This document shows, piece after piece, positions 8,386 through 17,967 of a stretch of 64,000 nucleotides of DNA. The notes beneath the pieces are model-generated. The model was given only the letters and a program-made list of their open reading frames with translations, had not been told where the DNA came from and ran no database searches. Position 1 is the stretch's first letter. Each line of letters opens with the position of its first letter. A program made the translations under genes and the position numbers. Source of the stretch: Methanosarcina sp. GTDB lineage: Archaea; Halobacteriota; Methanosarcinia; Methanosarcinales; Methanosarcinaceae. Location of the stretch: NCBI RefSeq assembly GCF_028693135.1, contig NZ_JAQUVZ010000003.1, positions 62,001-126,000 on the forward strand. The letters are read 5' to 3'.

Positions 8386-11300
8386 ATGATAAAGGAAATC
8401 ACTGCCAAATACAATGCAGAACAAATAGAAAAAAAAGTAACGCAGTTCTGGGAAGACAGCGATGCCTACCGGAAAACCCGGGAGCACCGCAAAACCGGAA
8501 AAAGGCTTTTTTTTGTTGACGGGCCCCCATACACTACAGGCCATATCCACCTGGGGACTGCCTGGAATAAGATCATTAAAGATTCTATTCTCCGCTATTA
8601 CTCCATGAATAACCGCAACATCCTTGAGCGTCCTGGCTGGGATATGCACGGTCTGCCTATCGAGGTCAGGGTCGAAGGCTTGCTTGGTTTCAAGTCCAAG
8701 AAGGATATCGAGAGTTTCGGAGTAGAGAATTTCATTGAGAAATGCAAAGAATTTGCCCTCACGCAGAAACAGGCAATGACTGAGCAGTTCCAGAAGCTTG
8801 GGGTCTGGATGCAGTGGGAAGAACCCTATATGACCCTAAAAGATGACTACATCGAGGCTGCCTGGTGGACCCTCAAACAGGCTCAGGAAAAGGACCTGCT
8901 TGACGTGGGCAAGCGTGTAGTCAACTGGTGTCCCCGCTGTGAAACCGCGATTGCCGACTCCGAAGTCGAGTACGCAGACAGGACCGATCCGTCCATCTAT
9001 GTCAAGTTCAAGGTTAAGGGAGAGGAAAACACCTTCATAGTGATCTGGACCACAACCCCCTGGACCATCCCCTCAAACATCGCCGTTGCGGTCCACCCGT
9101 CCTTCGAATATGCGAAGTTCAGGGCAATTCGTCAGGACGGAAAAGAAGAAATCCTGATCGCAGCCACAACCCTCATTGAGAACGTGATCCGGAAGGGCAG
9201 GTACACGAACTACGAAATTCTTGAGACCATGCTCGGGGAAGACGTCGCAGGCCTGGAATACGAGAGCCCCCTTGCGGACCTTATCCCACGCCAGGCTGAA
9301 TTCAAGCACAATGTCTACGAGGCCGAATACGTAACCGCAGAAAACACCGGCTGTGTGCACATTGCCCCGGGGCACGGGATGGACGACTTTAATGTAGGAG
9401 TCAAAAACAGCCTGCCGATTTTCTGTCCCGTAGGCCCTAACGGTTCCTACACCGAGGAAGCCGGCAAGTATGCAGGCATGAACATAAGGGACGCAAACGC
9501 TGTTGTCATCGAGGACCTCCTGGAGCGCGACAGGCTCCTTGCCGAGGGGACCGTGACCCACCGTTACGGGCACTGCTGGCGCTGCAAGACCCCCATCATC
9601 TACCTGGCAACCGAACAGTGGTTCCTCAAAATTACCGATCTCAAAGAAAAAATGCTCGAGGAAATCGATTCAGTCGACTGGTACCCTGATTGGGCAGGCT
9701 CAGCCCGCTTCAGGACCTGGGTGGAAGGCGCAAGGGACTGGTGTATCTCCAGGCAGCGTTACTGGGGAATTCCTATCCCTGTTTGGAAATGCCGGAAGTG
9801 TGGAAAGCTTGAGGTAATAGGGACAAAAGCCGAACTGCTGGAAAAGGCTGGAATAGAAAACGATATCGAACTGCACCGCCCCTACGTGGATAAAGTCACT
9901 ATTCCATGTGAGTGCGGAGGGGAGAAAAAGCGTGTAGAAGACGTTTTTGACGTCTGGTTTGACTCGGCTGTTGCTTCCTGGGCAACCCTGAAGTACCCGC
10001 AGACGCAGGACCAGTTTGATGAATGGTGGCCTGCCGACTTCATTACCGAAGGGCATGACCAGACCCGCGGCTGGTTCTATTCCCAGCTCGGAGCAAGCAT
10101 GGTTGGCTTTGGACGGGCGCCTTATAAGAGTGTGCTCATGCACGGCTTTACTCTTGATGCCGGCGGAAAGAAGATGTCAAAGAGCCTTGGAAATGTAATT
10201 TCCCCGCTGGAAATCATCGACAGGTTCGGGGCAGATACCCTGCGTGCCTACGTGCTTTCCGCAAGTGCGCCCTGGGATGACCTGAAGTTCAACTTAGAAG
10301 AGATAGAAACTGTCCACCGCTCAATTAACATCCTCTGGAACGTTTTCAGGTTCCCGCTTCCGTATATGGCGCTTGACAAATTTGACCCGATGAAGGTCAG
10401 CCTGGACTCTGTTAAAGATGCTCTGCGGGAAGAAGACAGGTGGATTCTTTCAAGAGCCCAGTCCGTGGTAAAAGCTGTAGATGAAGCCATGAGCGGGTAC
10501 CTGCTGCATAAAGCAGTCCGTGAGATCCTGGAGTTTGCCCTCGAAGACCTCTCGCGCTGGTATATCCAGCTTATCCGCCCAAGGACCTGGACCGAAGCTG
10601 ACGATCCGGACAAGCTTGCAGCTTACTGTGTGCTTTACGAGGTCTACGTAACCATCACAAAACTGATCTCCCCCTTCATGCCTTACCTGGCTGAGGAGAT
10701 GTACCAGAACCTGATCCGGAACGTGGACCCAAAAGCTAACGAATCCGTGCACATGAGCGACTGGCCGAAGGTTAACGAGACCTATCTTGACCCTGAGCTT
10801 GAAGCAGCCATGAGTACCGCCCGTTCCATCGTGGAAGCTGCCTCAAACGCTCGCCAGAAGGCAGGAAGAAAACTCAGGTGGCCCATTTCCAGAATTGTTG
10901 TCTCCCCTGAAAGCGAAGCCGCAGCAAAGGCAGTTGACAGGCTGCGTTCCGTACTTATGGACCAGACCAATTCCAAAGCCATTGTGCTTACCGGGGTTGG
11001 CCAGAGCTGGGACGAACTCGGGCTTGAGGTTATCCCTGACCCGGGAAAGATCGGGCCTGTCTTCAAGAAGGATGCCGGAAAAGTTATCCCTGCCCTGCAG
11101 AAAGTCGAGGGTTTTGCTTTAAAGAAAGCCTTTGCTGAAAACGGGGAATTCGAGCTCCTCCTTGCCGACGGGACCACTGTCACAGTCACTCCGGGTATGG
11201 CAAACTACAAAGAAACTCTGCCCGAAGGCACAGCCAGCGCAGAGTCCGATGCAGGCCTTGTTTATGTGGATGCGAACCTTACTCCTGAACTCGAAGCTGA

Positions 11301-11562
11301 AGGATACTCAAGGGAAGTAATCCGCAGGCTGCAGGACATGCGGAAGGAACTCGACCTTATTGTGGATGAAAACATCCGCGCCTCTGTCTGGATCGAAGAC
11401 AAAAGGGTCTTAGCGCTTGTTGAAACTCTGAAGGATCTTATTGCAGAAGAGGTTAGAGCCGATGTCTTTAACATAGGCAGCGGTACCGAGGTTTCCGGAG
11501 CCCTTGTAAAGGACTGGGATGTCGAAGGCATTGCCATGAAGATGGGAATTGCGAAGAAATAA
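8386..11562 (+). CDS. ileS: Isoleucyl-tRNA synthetase
   Basis: 1058 aa, full length for an archaeal/eukaryotic-type IleRS. The class I signatures are clear: [11 protein letters not shown] (HIGH, residues ~47-57) and KKMSKSLGN (KMSKS, ~595-603). The CP1 editing domain ([11 protein letters not shown], ~225; [10 protein letters not shown], ~324) hydrolyses Val-tRNA(Ile), and zinc-type CxxC pairs are present (CPRCETA; CRKCGK). It charges tRNA(Ile) with isoleucine in the cytoplasm. The ATG at 8386 follows a GGGAGA site. GC content is higher than in the surrounding intergenic DNA, as for a core gene. mptE follows 70 nt later on the same strand. Confidence 0.98.
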   Translation: MIKEITAKYNAEQIEKKVTQFWEDSDAYRKTREHRKTGKRLFFVDGPPYTTGHIHLGTAWNKIIKDSILRYYSMNNRNILERPGWDMHGLPIEVRVEGLLGFKSKKDIESFGVENFIEKCKEFALTQKQAMTEQFQKLGVWMQWEEPYMTLKDDYIEAAWWTLKQAQEKDLLDVGKRVVNWCPRCETAIADSEVEYADRTDPSIYVKFKVKGEENTFIVIWTTTPWTIPSNIAVAVHPSFEYAKFRAIRQDGKEEILIAATTLIENVIRKGRYTNYEILETMLGEDVAGLEYESPLADLIPRQAEFKHNVYEAEYVTAENTGCVHIAPGHGMDDFNVGVKNSLPIFCPVGPNGSYTEEAGKYAGMNIRDANAVVIEDLLERDRLLAEGTVTHRYGHCWRCKTPIIYLATEQWFLKITDLKEKMLEEIDSVDWYPDWAGSARFRTWVEGARDWCISRQRYWGIPIPVWKCRKCGKLEVIGTKAELLEKAGIENDIELHRPYVDKVTIPCECGGEKKRVEDVFDVWFDSAVASWATLKYPQTQDQFDEWWPADFITEGHDQTRGWFYSQLGASMVGFGRAPYKSVLMHGFTLDAGGKKMSKSLGNVISPLEIIDRFGADTLRAYVLSASAPWDDLKFNLEEIETVHRSINILWNVFRFPLPYMALDKFDPMKVSLDSVKDALREEDRWILSRAQSVVKAVDEAMSGYLLHKAVREILEFALEDLSRWYIQLIRPRTWTEADDPDKLAAYCVLYEVYVTITKLISPFMPYLAEEMYQNLIRNVDPKANESVHMSDWPKVNETYLDPELEAAMSTARSIVEAASNARQKAGRKLRWPISRIVVSPESEAAAKAVDRLRSVLMDQTNSKAIVLTGVGQSWDELGLEVIPDPGKIGPVFKKDAGKVIPALQKVEGFALKKAFAENGEFELLLADGTTVTVTPGMANYKETLPEGTASAESDAGLVYVDANLTPELEAEGYSREVIRRLQDMRKELDLIVDENIRASVWIEDKRVLALVETLKDLIAEEVRADVFNIGSGTEVSGALVKDWDVEGIAMKMGIAKK

Positions 11563-11632
11563 CTCTGTAATTAAGTTTAAGAATGAAACTCGATAAGAAA
11601 ATCTAAGTTCATAAACGAAAAACAGGAAAGGA

Positions 11633-12283
11633 GTGATTTATACGAATTTTGCTGCCTGGGAGCCTATCTACGAACGAATTCTTGAAGACTTCGGGTTCGA
11701 CCGCACAGGTGATGAAGAGGCAGCTCGCCTCCTTTCCCAAAAACTGACTGAGAAAAACACTGCCAGTCTTTCCGAACTCAAAGATACGGTCTCAGGAAAG
11801 CCTGTCCTGGTCTGCGGAAATGCTCCCGGACTCAGAAACGAGCTTTTGAAAATCGACCTTTCTACTTTTGTGATAATTGCAGCCGATGGAGCCGCTGCCG
11901 TCCTTATGGATATTGGCCGCGTGCCTGAAGTTATCTGTACCGACCTTGACGGCAATTCCGAAACTGACATCGAAAAAGAGATCCTTGCCTGTTCGAGGGG
12001 CTCAATAGTCCTCATCCATGCCCACGGGGACAACATGGATAAGCTGGAAAAATATGTGCCCCGATTCAGGCGCTTTATTGCAACTACCCAGGCCCGGCCT
12101 TTTGATCAAGTATACAACTTCGGCGGATTCAGTGATGGAGACCGCTGCGTTTTTGTAGCCAGGGAATTCGAGGCTAAAAGTATCAGGCTCGCAGGATTTG
12201 ACTTTGAAGACCCCTTAGTGAATCCGATTAAGAAAAAGAAGCTTAATTGGGCGAAAGAATTAATCGGGATGTGCGGGAATTGA
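11633..12283 (+). CDS. mptE: 6-hydroxymethyl-7,8-dihydropterin pyrophosphokinase, MptE type (DUF115)
   Basis: 216 aa. Contains the DUF115 core: KPVLVCGNAPGLRNEL (~residues 54-69), IAADGAAAVLMDIG, ICTDLDGN (~100) and IHAHGDNMDKLEKYVPRF (~125-145), close to the archaeal enzyme that diphosphorylates 6-hydroxymethyl-7,8-dihydropterin in methanopterin synthesis. Tetrahydrosarcinapterin is the C1 carrier of Methanosarcina, so the gene is expected to be essential. GTG start directly behind AAGGAG; the tight spacing leaves some doubt. Degenerate copies of its central region occur at 26.1 and 27.5-27.7 kb. Confidence 0.9.
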   Translation: MIYTNFAAWEPIYERILEDFGFDRTGDEEAARLLSQKLTEKNTASLSELKDTVSGKPVLVCGNAPGLRNELLKIDLSTFVIIAADGAAAVLMDIGRVPEVICTDLDGNSETDIEKEILACSRGSIVLIHAHGDNMDKLEKYVPRFRRFIATTQARPFDQVYNFGGFSDGDRCVFVAREFEAKSIRLAGFDFEDPLVNPIKKKKLNWAKELIGMCGN

Positions 12284-12988
12284 GGGCTAAACGGACATGT
12301 GAATGGTCAGAGTGCAGGGAATTGACTAATTAAAATATTTCGTCTAATATAATAATTTAAATTTTTTTCCTGGAAAACAAGCATAAAACAAGCATACTTA
12401 TAATGAAAAATCTGTAATTTATATAGTTTATAAATAGAAAGTGTTATTCGTATTTTCATTCATATTCGCAGGCTTTAAAGCTTTATATTAATTTTTATTA
12501 TGCCTTTTGCCCTTCATTTTTCCTGAACTGTCTTACTTTTCCCTTATTTGCAGAAAAGAGGGATAAAAGCTTTATTCTACCGGTACACTTACAAATTTAT
12601 AACCTATAATTTAAATTTATAAGTTGACCCCTTTATTCCTACGGGATTCTTCCAGTTTTTCAAGCACTATTTAATGGTAAGTATTGTTAATTCTGTTGAT
12701 TTTATATATTTTATGAATATATTTTTATTTATACTCTTAAGCAATTAAAATTCAGTCTGTTAGCCTTCAAATAGGAATTAGCCGCCAGGCTAGTTTCTAA
12801 AAATAATTGCTATGAGTATAATCTTGATGTTGGGGGTTGATAGAGAGTTTGACTGAAGTTGTATACACCATTAGAAAGTTAATCAAATTTCAAAAAAACT
12901 TCATTCTTTTCAAATAATGCACCGAATATACAAGAAAAATGTCTAAACTAAATAAAGAAGAACACATTAACATCTGGAGGAAAATATA

Positions 12989-13069
12989 ATGGGATACTTT
13001 AGCTTTTATTACAAAAACGTAATATGCTTTTATCAGGAAACAATTTTCAAAATCAAGTTCTGCTTCTGA
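12989..13069 (+). CDS. 26-aa aromatic-rich peptide with two Cys
   Basis: ATG at 12989 follows GGAGG (12976-12980) with 8-nt spacing; TGA at 13067. The peptide starts MGYFSFYYKNVICFYQ and ends KIKFCF: about ten aromatic residues, two Cys and basic residues. It matches the 37-aa peptide at 15312 in length of the shared part, aromatic/Cys pattern and ribosome-binding-site spacing. No family recognised. It could be a secreted or membrane-active peptide, a metal binder or a leader peptide. Too short for coding statistics; support comes from conservation between the two loci. Confidence 0.55.
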   Translation: MGYFSFYYKNVICFYQETIFKIKFCF

Positions 13070-13121
13070 TAACTCTTTAAGCAGATTGATAATAACCATT
13101 TAAACTGATAAAAAATTGTTT

Positions 13122-13192
13122 CCATAGCCATCTTTTCGAGATATAATGGAGACATTCTCTAAATTCGTTTTATCTTGAATTGATGGCTATTG
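13122..13192 (+). ncRNA. Covarying hairpin downstream of the small ORF (locus 1)
   Basis: ATAGCCATC (13124-13132) pairs with GATGGCTAT (13182-13190). After a 2x2 internal loop, TTCGAGATA (13135-13143) pairs with TATCTTGAA (13171-13179) with one G-U pair. The equivalent stem at locus 2 has ATAGTCATC/GATGACTAT, a compensatory C-G to U-A change, and an A-U for the G-U. Covariation argues for a selected RNA structure: a 3' UTR element, a terminator, or the end of a small RNA. Confidence 0.6.
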
Positions 13193-13218
13193 ATCCTTAC
13201 TTTTTTATGATTTAGCAG

Positions 13219-13524
13219 CTACAGATTCTTTTTCAGGGCTCCCAATGTGATTATCTGGGTAATCTGGGTATACACTGTAGCTTGAACCGTATTCTCTTCA
13301 AAATAAACGGTAAATTTTCCAGCAAGGCGACACTTAAACGTTACATTCATGAAGTTTGTAACTTGAATAGGTCGTATGGGTGTGATTCTATGGGTGTGAT
13401 TCTATGGGTGTGATTCTATGGGTGTGATTCTATGGGTGTGATTCTATGGGTGTGATTCTATGGGTGTGATTCTATGGGTGTGATTCTATGGGTGTGATTC
13501 TATGGGTGTGATTCCTCCACTCAT
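13219..13524 (-). pseudogene. Small ORF split by a 14-bp minisatellite
   Basis: On the minus strand, ATG at 13524 opens MSGGITPI, then a 14-bp unit repeats ten times, then the frame continues as RPIQVTNFMNVTFKCRLAGK and on to ITLGALKKNL before TAG at 13219. Nine extra units add 126 nt (42 codons), so the two ends share one frame, but every third unit reads TAG. With a single unit the gene would code an intact 59-aa, beta-rich protein. No family recognised and no clear ribosome-binding site. Either a gene silenced by repeat expansion or a chance frame; translation could instead begin at the internal Met after QVTNF. Confidence 0.4.
13375..13514. repeat. 14-bp tandem repeat, 10 perfect copies
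   Basis: Ten identical copies of TATGGGTGTGATTC. Perfect identity indicates recent expansion by slippage or unequal crossing-over. The unit is not a multiple of three, so single-unit changes would shift the frame of the overlapping minus-strand ORF. Confidence 0.97.
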
Positions 13525-13704
13525 AAAATTAATTAAATTTCACTCAAATTCGTGGAATTCATATTTCGATCCCGAAGAGGATACTTTGAACCTTTATTTT
13601 CCGTTTTTCGTCCTGTTTTTCCAGATTTAATCTATAACTCAATCAAAACTCACGGGCACGATCTAATATCAATTTCTTAACTATATTTCCGTTTATATTA
13701 TACC

Positions 13705-14450
13705 TAATGGATATTAATAGGTGGTTCCTACTTAATCGGTTGGTATTATTCAGAATATCCTGAGATGAAATCTTTTTTCTCTTCTGCGCCTTATAGGGTT
13801 GAAACCGTCTCGCCTGCCCGCAAAAAAATAACAGGCAAATTCCTGCTGGTATTGAGAAAAAACGAGAATTATAGTGAAATGCCTTCCTGGTTCGAAGAAT
13901 ACTTCCCTTGACCCCTTCCTTTGACCCCGAAAACCGCTTTTTAATTCACAGGTAATATCGGACGTATCCGCCAGCTTGCCTGGCGGCCCTTCAAAAAAAG
14001 AAGAAAAAAGAAGAAATATAATAAGAGAAGGAAAAAATAAAGAGGCTGAAATCGCCAGTAAAAATCAATAAAAACAGACATGGAAAAGAGTATTTTTCAG
14101 GTATATTTTTATCCTGTTCGGACGACATCCCCCTACTTTTTACTTCACTTTTTACTCACTTTTTACTTCAATTTTAATTTATAAATTTATTTATGGTCTT
14201 TTTCGTTCTCTTTTTTGTCTGAAAGCCGCTCTCCTGCATCGAGCGTGACAAAAATGACACAATACGGCAAATAAGGTTGCACGGGCTATAAATATTTAAG
14301 TCGTCCTCTTGAGCGCAGCGAAAAGGACCGCGTACTCCCGAGGCGCAATTCGGGCGAGGCGCAATTCGGGCAGCGAAAAGAACCGCGGGCTCCCTAATCG
14401 CAATTCGGTTTTTTCAAAAATATCAACCATATAACAGTGGACGACCTAAT
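13705..14450 (+). repeat. Dispersed repeat, copy B (~740 bp)
   Basis: Collinear with the reverse complement of 19725-20500. Shared blocks in order: TTAATCGGTTGGTATTATTC (or close), GAAACCRTCTC, CCCTTGACCCC, CCGCCAGCTTGCCTGGCGGC, AAGCCGCTCTCCTGC with TCGAGCGTGACA, GTCCTCTTGAGCGCAGCG with AAAAGGACCGCG, and AATATCAACC near the end. No conserved ORF is seen. It looks like an old non-coding element or decayed insertion that moved as a unit. Confidence 0.8.
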
Positions 14451-14818
14451 AATGTCTTATGGATACAATATGAAATCACGTTCAGTAGCACATAATATGA
14501 GGAGAGGCTTTATCCATAGTCTAGTTTTTTAGAACCGAATCTGGATTTATCGGTAAGTAATTCATTTATCTGCCGACTGAAAATATATCCAAACAGGAAA
14601 CTCTAATTATCCGCGGTAATTGTCGGACAGTCTCTTTAGTGGTGGGATACAGCCTTTCAACTTTTTCAGAAACGTTTCTAACATATGGATAAATTTACTT
14701 GCCGATTTGCCCAGTATCATTCCTTAAAGGCGGGATGAACATTTAAACTACCGCCGTATTGAGAAAACTTGTGGCATTTTTGTGTACTTCTGCGGAAGTT
14801 GGGATTAAATACTAAATA
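14451..14818. other. No recognisable gene
   Basis: Nothing with coding character, ribosome-binding sites or repeats was found between repeat copy B and the 63-bp tandem duplication. Confidence 0.5.
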
Positions 14819-14945
14819 TCCTGCACTATTTAGAGTTTTTAAGAATTATAACTTATAAGTTAAGAAAAAAAGCAAACATATTCCTGCACGATTTAGAGTT
14901 TTTAAGAATTATAACTTATAAGTTAAGAAAAAAAGCAAACATATA
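14819..14945. repeat. 63-bp tandem duplication
   Basis: Two copies with period 63 differ at about one base (CTGCACTATTTAG versus CTGCACGATTTAG), followed by identical AATTATAACTTATAAG and AAAGCAAACATA. The duplication lies at the upstream edge of small-peptide locus 2, so it may double a promoter-proximal element. Confidence 0.9.
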
Positions 14946-15311
14946 ATTTCAGCCGGATATTTGTCAGGATTTTCAAAGACTATTAAATGATTCGAATCAT
15001 TAATTCTATCAATTTTATATAATTTCATATTATTATTTAATTTATACTTTCTGGCAATTAAATAACATCTGCTCCTCTCCAAGTGAAATCAGTATCAAGA
15101 AACGTTTCAAAAATTAATTGCCGTGAGTATAATACTTTGGGGGTTGATAAAGGGTTTAACCTGAAATGTACACATCATTAGAAGGAAATGCACCTAATGC
15201 TTGAAAAGTACACACCATTAGAAGAAGATGCGCCTAATTTTAAAGGGTTCATATTCTCCAATGTATAAAAGCAAACGTAATAAGAATAAACTAAGAATGG
15301 AGGAACATATA

Positions 15312-15425
15312 ATGTGTGGATGTTTTACTTTCTTTAACTTCAACTATAGAATTTGCTATATGAAGATTTATTACAAGATAGTTTGTAGTCATGGTCATGG
15401 TCGTGGCTGTGGCTGTGGCTGCTGA
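15312..15425 (+). CDS. 37-aa aromatic- and Cys-rich peptide with His-Gly-Cys tail
   Basis: ATG at 15312 follows GGAGG (15299-15303) with 8-nt spacing, exactly as in locus 1, which decides this start over an in-frame ATG at 15228. The first part (MCGCFTFFNFNYRICYMK, then IYYKIVC) is aromatic and Cys-rich like the 26-aa peptide. The end, SHGHGRGCGCGC, has two His and three alternating Cys, suiting metal binding. Eight Cys in 37 residues. No family recognised. Candidate metal-binding, redox or secreted peptide. Confidence 0.65.
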   Translation: MCGCFTFFNFNYRICYMKIYYKIVCSHGHGRGCGCGC

Positions 15426-15478
15426 TAATGATAACTATTGAGCCTGAAATAACTACTGAACCTTAAAAGAAACAGAAT

Positions 15479-15549
15479 CCATAGTCATCTCTTCAAGGTG
15501 TAAAGGACAACTTATGAGAATTCGTCCTTTTTTTGAATTGATGACTATT
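15479..15549 (+). ncRNA. Covarying hairpin downstream of the small ORF (locus 2)
   Basis: ATAGTCATC (15481-15489) pairs with GATGACTAT (15540-15548), TTCAA (15492-15496) with TTGAA (15533-15537), and AAAGGAC (15502-15508) with GTCCTTT (15524-15530): 21 pairs in three helices. It starts 54 nt after the peptide stop, the same spacing class as locus 1. The right arm passes through a T-run, so terminator function is possible. Confidence 0.65.
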
Positions 15550-15705
15550 ATCTTTATTATTTTTGAAAATCAGTTTTCATGTCCAATGGAACTATTTCTT
15601 GGACCAGATGGTATTTTTCCCACACTATTCATTTTTTCTTCATTCCGGCACTTCCGGGCTTATTATGGGTAATCTGAATAAAGTGGATAATATTACCGGA
15701 TAATA

Positions 15706-16305
15706 TTACTTTTTCTTCCCTGTGCACACAAATGCTCCTATCACTGCCACAACTACCCATAGAATGCCTGTGAAAGGAGTGCTTTCCGGATCTGAGGGTG
15801 AGTTTGAATCTACTGGCTGTTTACCTGTTGTTCCGGTCTTATTTGTCTCGTTTTCGGTCTGTTTTTTTTCCTGCCATTTTTCCTGAACTTTCAGTTCCTC
15901 AATTACCGCATCCCTGTCTGATACAGGGTGTTTTCCGGGAAAGCCTACAGACACGCTGAAAAGCTGCTTATCGGGTTCTTCGTCCCTCAGCATGAGGAGC
16001 ACGGACTCTTTCAGGGTGAACTCTGCCTGGTCTTCAGTCCAGACATTTCTGCCGGTCTCGGTTCTTACCTTTATGGTTTCGGTGGGCAGGGAGTTATACA
16101 GCCATTCCTCAACTGTAATTGTAAAGATTGTATGGTCATAGTGCTCTTGGATGTCACTAACCGTGCCAATCACTATACGATCAGAATTGCTTATTTGATA
16201 TGGAATTTCAGCAGACTCTTGAATCAATTCTGCTGCTGCAGGACCTGGAGCCAAAAAGAGCAGGATTAATGCAAATAGTATCAAAGGCGAATACATTAGT
16301 TTCAT
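15706..16305 (-). CDS. Secreted, membrane-anchored protein of unknown function
   Basis: 199 aa. An N-terminal signal peptide (MKLMYSPLILFALILLFLAP, cleavage probably after PAAA) is followed by a ~110-residue beta-rich domain (SDRIVIGTVSDIQEHYDHT; IKVRTETGRNVW; ESVLLMLRDEE), a Thr/Asn/Lys-rich hydrophilic linker (about 140-172), and a C-terminal hydrophobic anchor (FTGILWVVVAVIGAFVC) ending in KKK. This is the layout of archaeal surface proteins held by a C-terminal transmembrane segment. The domain resembles small extracellular domains found in methanogens and bacteria; no enzymatic motif is visible. Confidence 0.75.
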   Translation of the reverse strand: MKLMYSPLILFALILLFLAPGPAAAELIQESAEIPYQISNSDRIVIGTVSDIQEHYDHTIFTITVEEWLYNSLPTETIKVRTETGRNVWTEDQAEFTLKESVLLMLRDEEPDKQLFSVSVGFPGKHPVSDRDAVIEELKVQEKWQEKKQTENETNKTGTTGKQPVDSNSPSDPESTPFTGILWVVVAVIGAFVCTGKKK

Positions 16306-16881
16306 CGAATTCTCATTCCTTGCTTTAGGGATTATCTAGAGTTCTCGTCTTACTTATTTACTTTTTTGATTTTGATTGTATTTATGGTTTGTTTAAGCTG
16401 CGGATTCATTTGAACCTTTTATTTGCTCTATTTGAACCATTAAAGGAAAGAACAGGCTCTGCAAGAATCGGGAAGATGGCCTGAGGAGTAAGCAAAGACT
16501 AAAAGGGTTGAAAGAAGCTGCTTTTCAGCTTCCAGAATTGTCTGGGGATGCTAATGGAATGGGATCGGATGCATTTTAGAGTTGTAGCTGAGGGGTCTAA
16601 AAAAACATGGAGTATGGAGGAAGAAGTAGCCTGATGAAAAGCTATAAGCCTGAAGAAAAGCTGCAAAAAACTGGATTGAAACCCAATTTTTGGCTATGTC
16701 AGACTGATCTCAACAAATTTAATATACTTATTCGATGACATTATGAAATGCTCAATCATTTTTGTGGGGGCAAAAAATGATGGGTAGTTCACAATCAGAT
16801 TTTTGTATCCTTTTTCGTAAAAAGTACTTCGAGGATTTCTACAAGGCCAGAATCTCAATGATGAAGTGGGGTTAATACAAA
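16306..16881. other. No recognisable gene
   Basis: Purine-rich DNA (AAGCTGC and GAAGAAAAGCTG recur at 16510-16670) with no frame having a ribosome-binding site. It holds the upstream region of the surface-protein gene and the promoter of the zinc-ribbon gene. Confidence 0.5.
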
Positions 16882-17082
16882 ATGAAAAAGAGAAAATGTC
16901 CAAAATGTGGCAGCGAAAATCTCGATGCAGGTCACATAATTGGAGAACGTATCGGTTATGAATCTGATAGCGAATGCTATTTTTCTGGCCCGATGCGCGA
17001 ATTTAAAGTGCATGTTTGTTTAGATTGTGGGTATACTGAATTGTATTTGGATGTAGAAAATCGAGACAATGTTGAAAATTGA
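16882..17082 (+). CDS. Small zinc-ribbon protein
   Basis: 66 aa. Two CxxC knuckles, KCPKCGSENL at residues ~5-14 and VCLDCGYTEL at ~45-54, form a classic zinc ribbon separated by ~37 residues. Such small ribbons are common in archaea and usually bind nucleic acid or protein partners; the specific role is unknown. The ATG at 16882 follows a GTGGGG site at about 12 nt. Stands alone between intergenic stretches. Confidence 0.75.
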   Translation: MKKRKCPKCGSENLDAGHIIGERIGYESDSECYFSGPMREFKVHVCLDCGYTELYLDVENRDNVEN

Positions 17083-17312
17083 ACAAAAATATCAACGCTT
17101 GTTGTGGATAGCATAAGTTGTCCATTCTTCCAAATAAACTGGAATAATTATTATAACACAAAATAAATCTGAATGATAAAGAATATAAAAATTTATAAAA
17201 AACCGCTATTAGTTAAGATATTTACAAAGATAATTTTTCATGCATGGGTTTGAACTTTCAGGTAATAGAGTTTCATTGATTAGAGTTTCATTGATAATGC
17301 AGGAGTGATTAC

Positions 17313-17501
17313 TTGGCTTACAGGGCTCCATCCAGAGTTTCCGGAAAACCTCTACAGCGGAGCATTTTGTGTTTTATAGGGTTTCATAAATGGAAAAGAA
17401 GTGGAGGTTTGAGTATCTATGCTTCAAATGTAAGAGAAAAGTATTTTGTGTGTACAAGATGTGGTAGACAGAAAACGATCTATGAGCCTAAAAAGGATTG
17501 A
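17313..17501 (+). CDS. Small Cys/His protein, DUF1660-like
   Basis: 62 aa from a TTG start (17313) about 10 nt behind AGGAG. A Cys-x4-His pair (LCFIGFHKWKR, ~20-30) and a CTRCGRQ knuckle (~48-54) make a four-ligand zinc site, the pattern of prophage-associated DUF1660 proteins. The match is by motif only. No phage genes are adjacent. Confidence 0.6.
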   Translation: MAYRAPSRVSGKPLQRSILCFIGFHKWKRSGGLSIYASNVREKYFVCTRCGRQKTIYEPKKD

Positions 17502-17967
17502 CAGTCCCGGATAGGTGTTGGATAAATTTATAAAACTATATATTTTTCCCCATAACGACATCGTGTGTATTATATTGAAGTTTAATCACCTTCGATCGAA
17601 CTGGTCTGGCCAGGTACTCTATTAAAAAATATTTATATTTATCCTCTGACACCTAACTTTTTGTTCTTATGATGCAAGATCCTTTCTCTAGCTTTAAGAC
17701 ATTAAATTAAAACTTGTTTTCCAGAGGGACGTTAATAGAACTGATAATTTGAAAATAAGCAGTAATTTGGAGTAATTTCAATTGGTTTGAAGCCAATAAC
17801 TCATTTTCCAGTATATGCACAATGAAATCACATGACAGCACCCGTTAAATTAGAAATACTACTTTATTTTCTCCTTTTTAAGAATCAGTAAGTATTCATT
17901 TTTTTTAAAAGAGAAGGTCTGTGCCAGAATAACTATATAGTTTTACGTCCAAAAGTATCGTGATCAC
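17502..17967. other. No recognisable gene
   Basis: AT-rich DNA without a credible frame or repeat. A stretch AACTATATAGTTTTA about 35 nt before the ATPase gene is a plausible TATA region for it. Confidence 0.45.

Larger units (their letters stand above)
12585..13200 (+). repeat. Small-peptide locus 1 (paralogous to 14.89-15.56 kb)
   Basis: The block matches the region 14890-15560 in order: an AT-rich promoter-like stretch (TTTATATATTTTATG, ~12701), a GAGTATAAT...GGGGGTTGATA segment (~12815-12842), a CACCATTAGAA segment, GGAGG and a small ORF, then a hairpin. It is diverged but recognisable throughout. The two blocks look like an ancient duplication of one gene with its promoter and 3' structure. 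Confidence 0.75.
14890..15560 (+). repeat. Small-peptide locus 2 (paralogous to 12.585-13.2 kb)
   Basis: Matches locus 1 over its whole length: TATAATTTCATATTATT promoter-like stretch (~15015), GAGTATAATACTTTGGGGG (~15125-15145) with GGGTTGATAAAGGGTTTAAC, CATTAGAAG repeated twice, the GGAGG-led ORF, and the hairpin. Confidence 0.75.

Noticed and set aside
15228-15425. 65-aa reading of the Cys-rich peptide from the upstream ATG
   Set aside because: GGAGG lies 8 nt before the ATG at 15312, and the paralogous locus has the same arrangement with no upstream extension.
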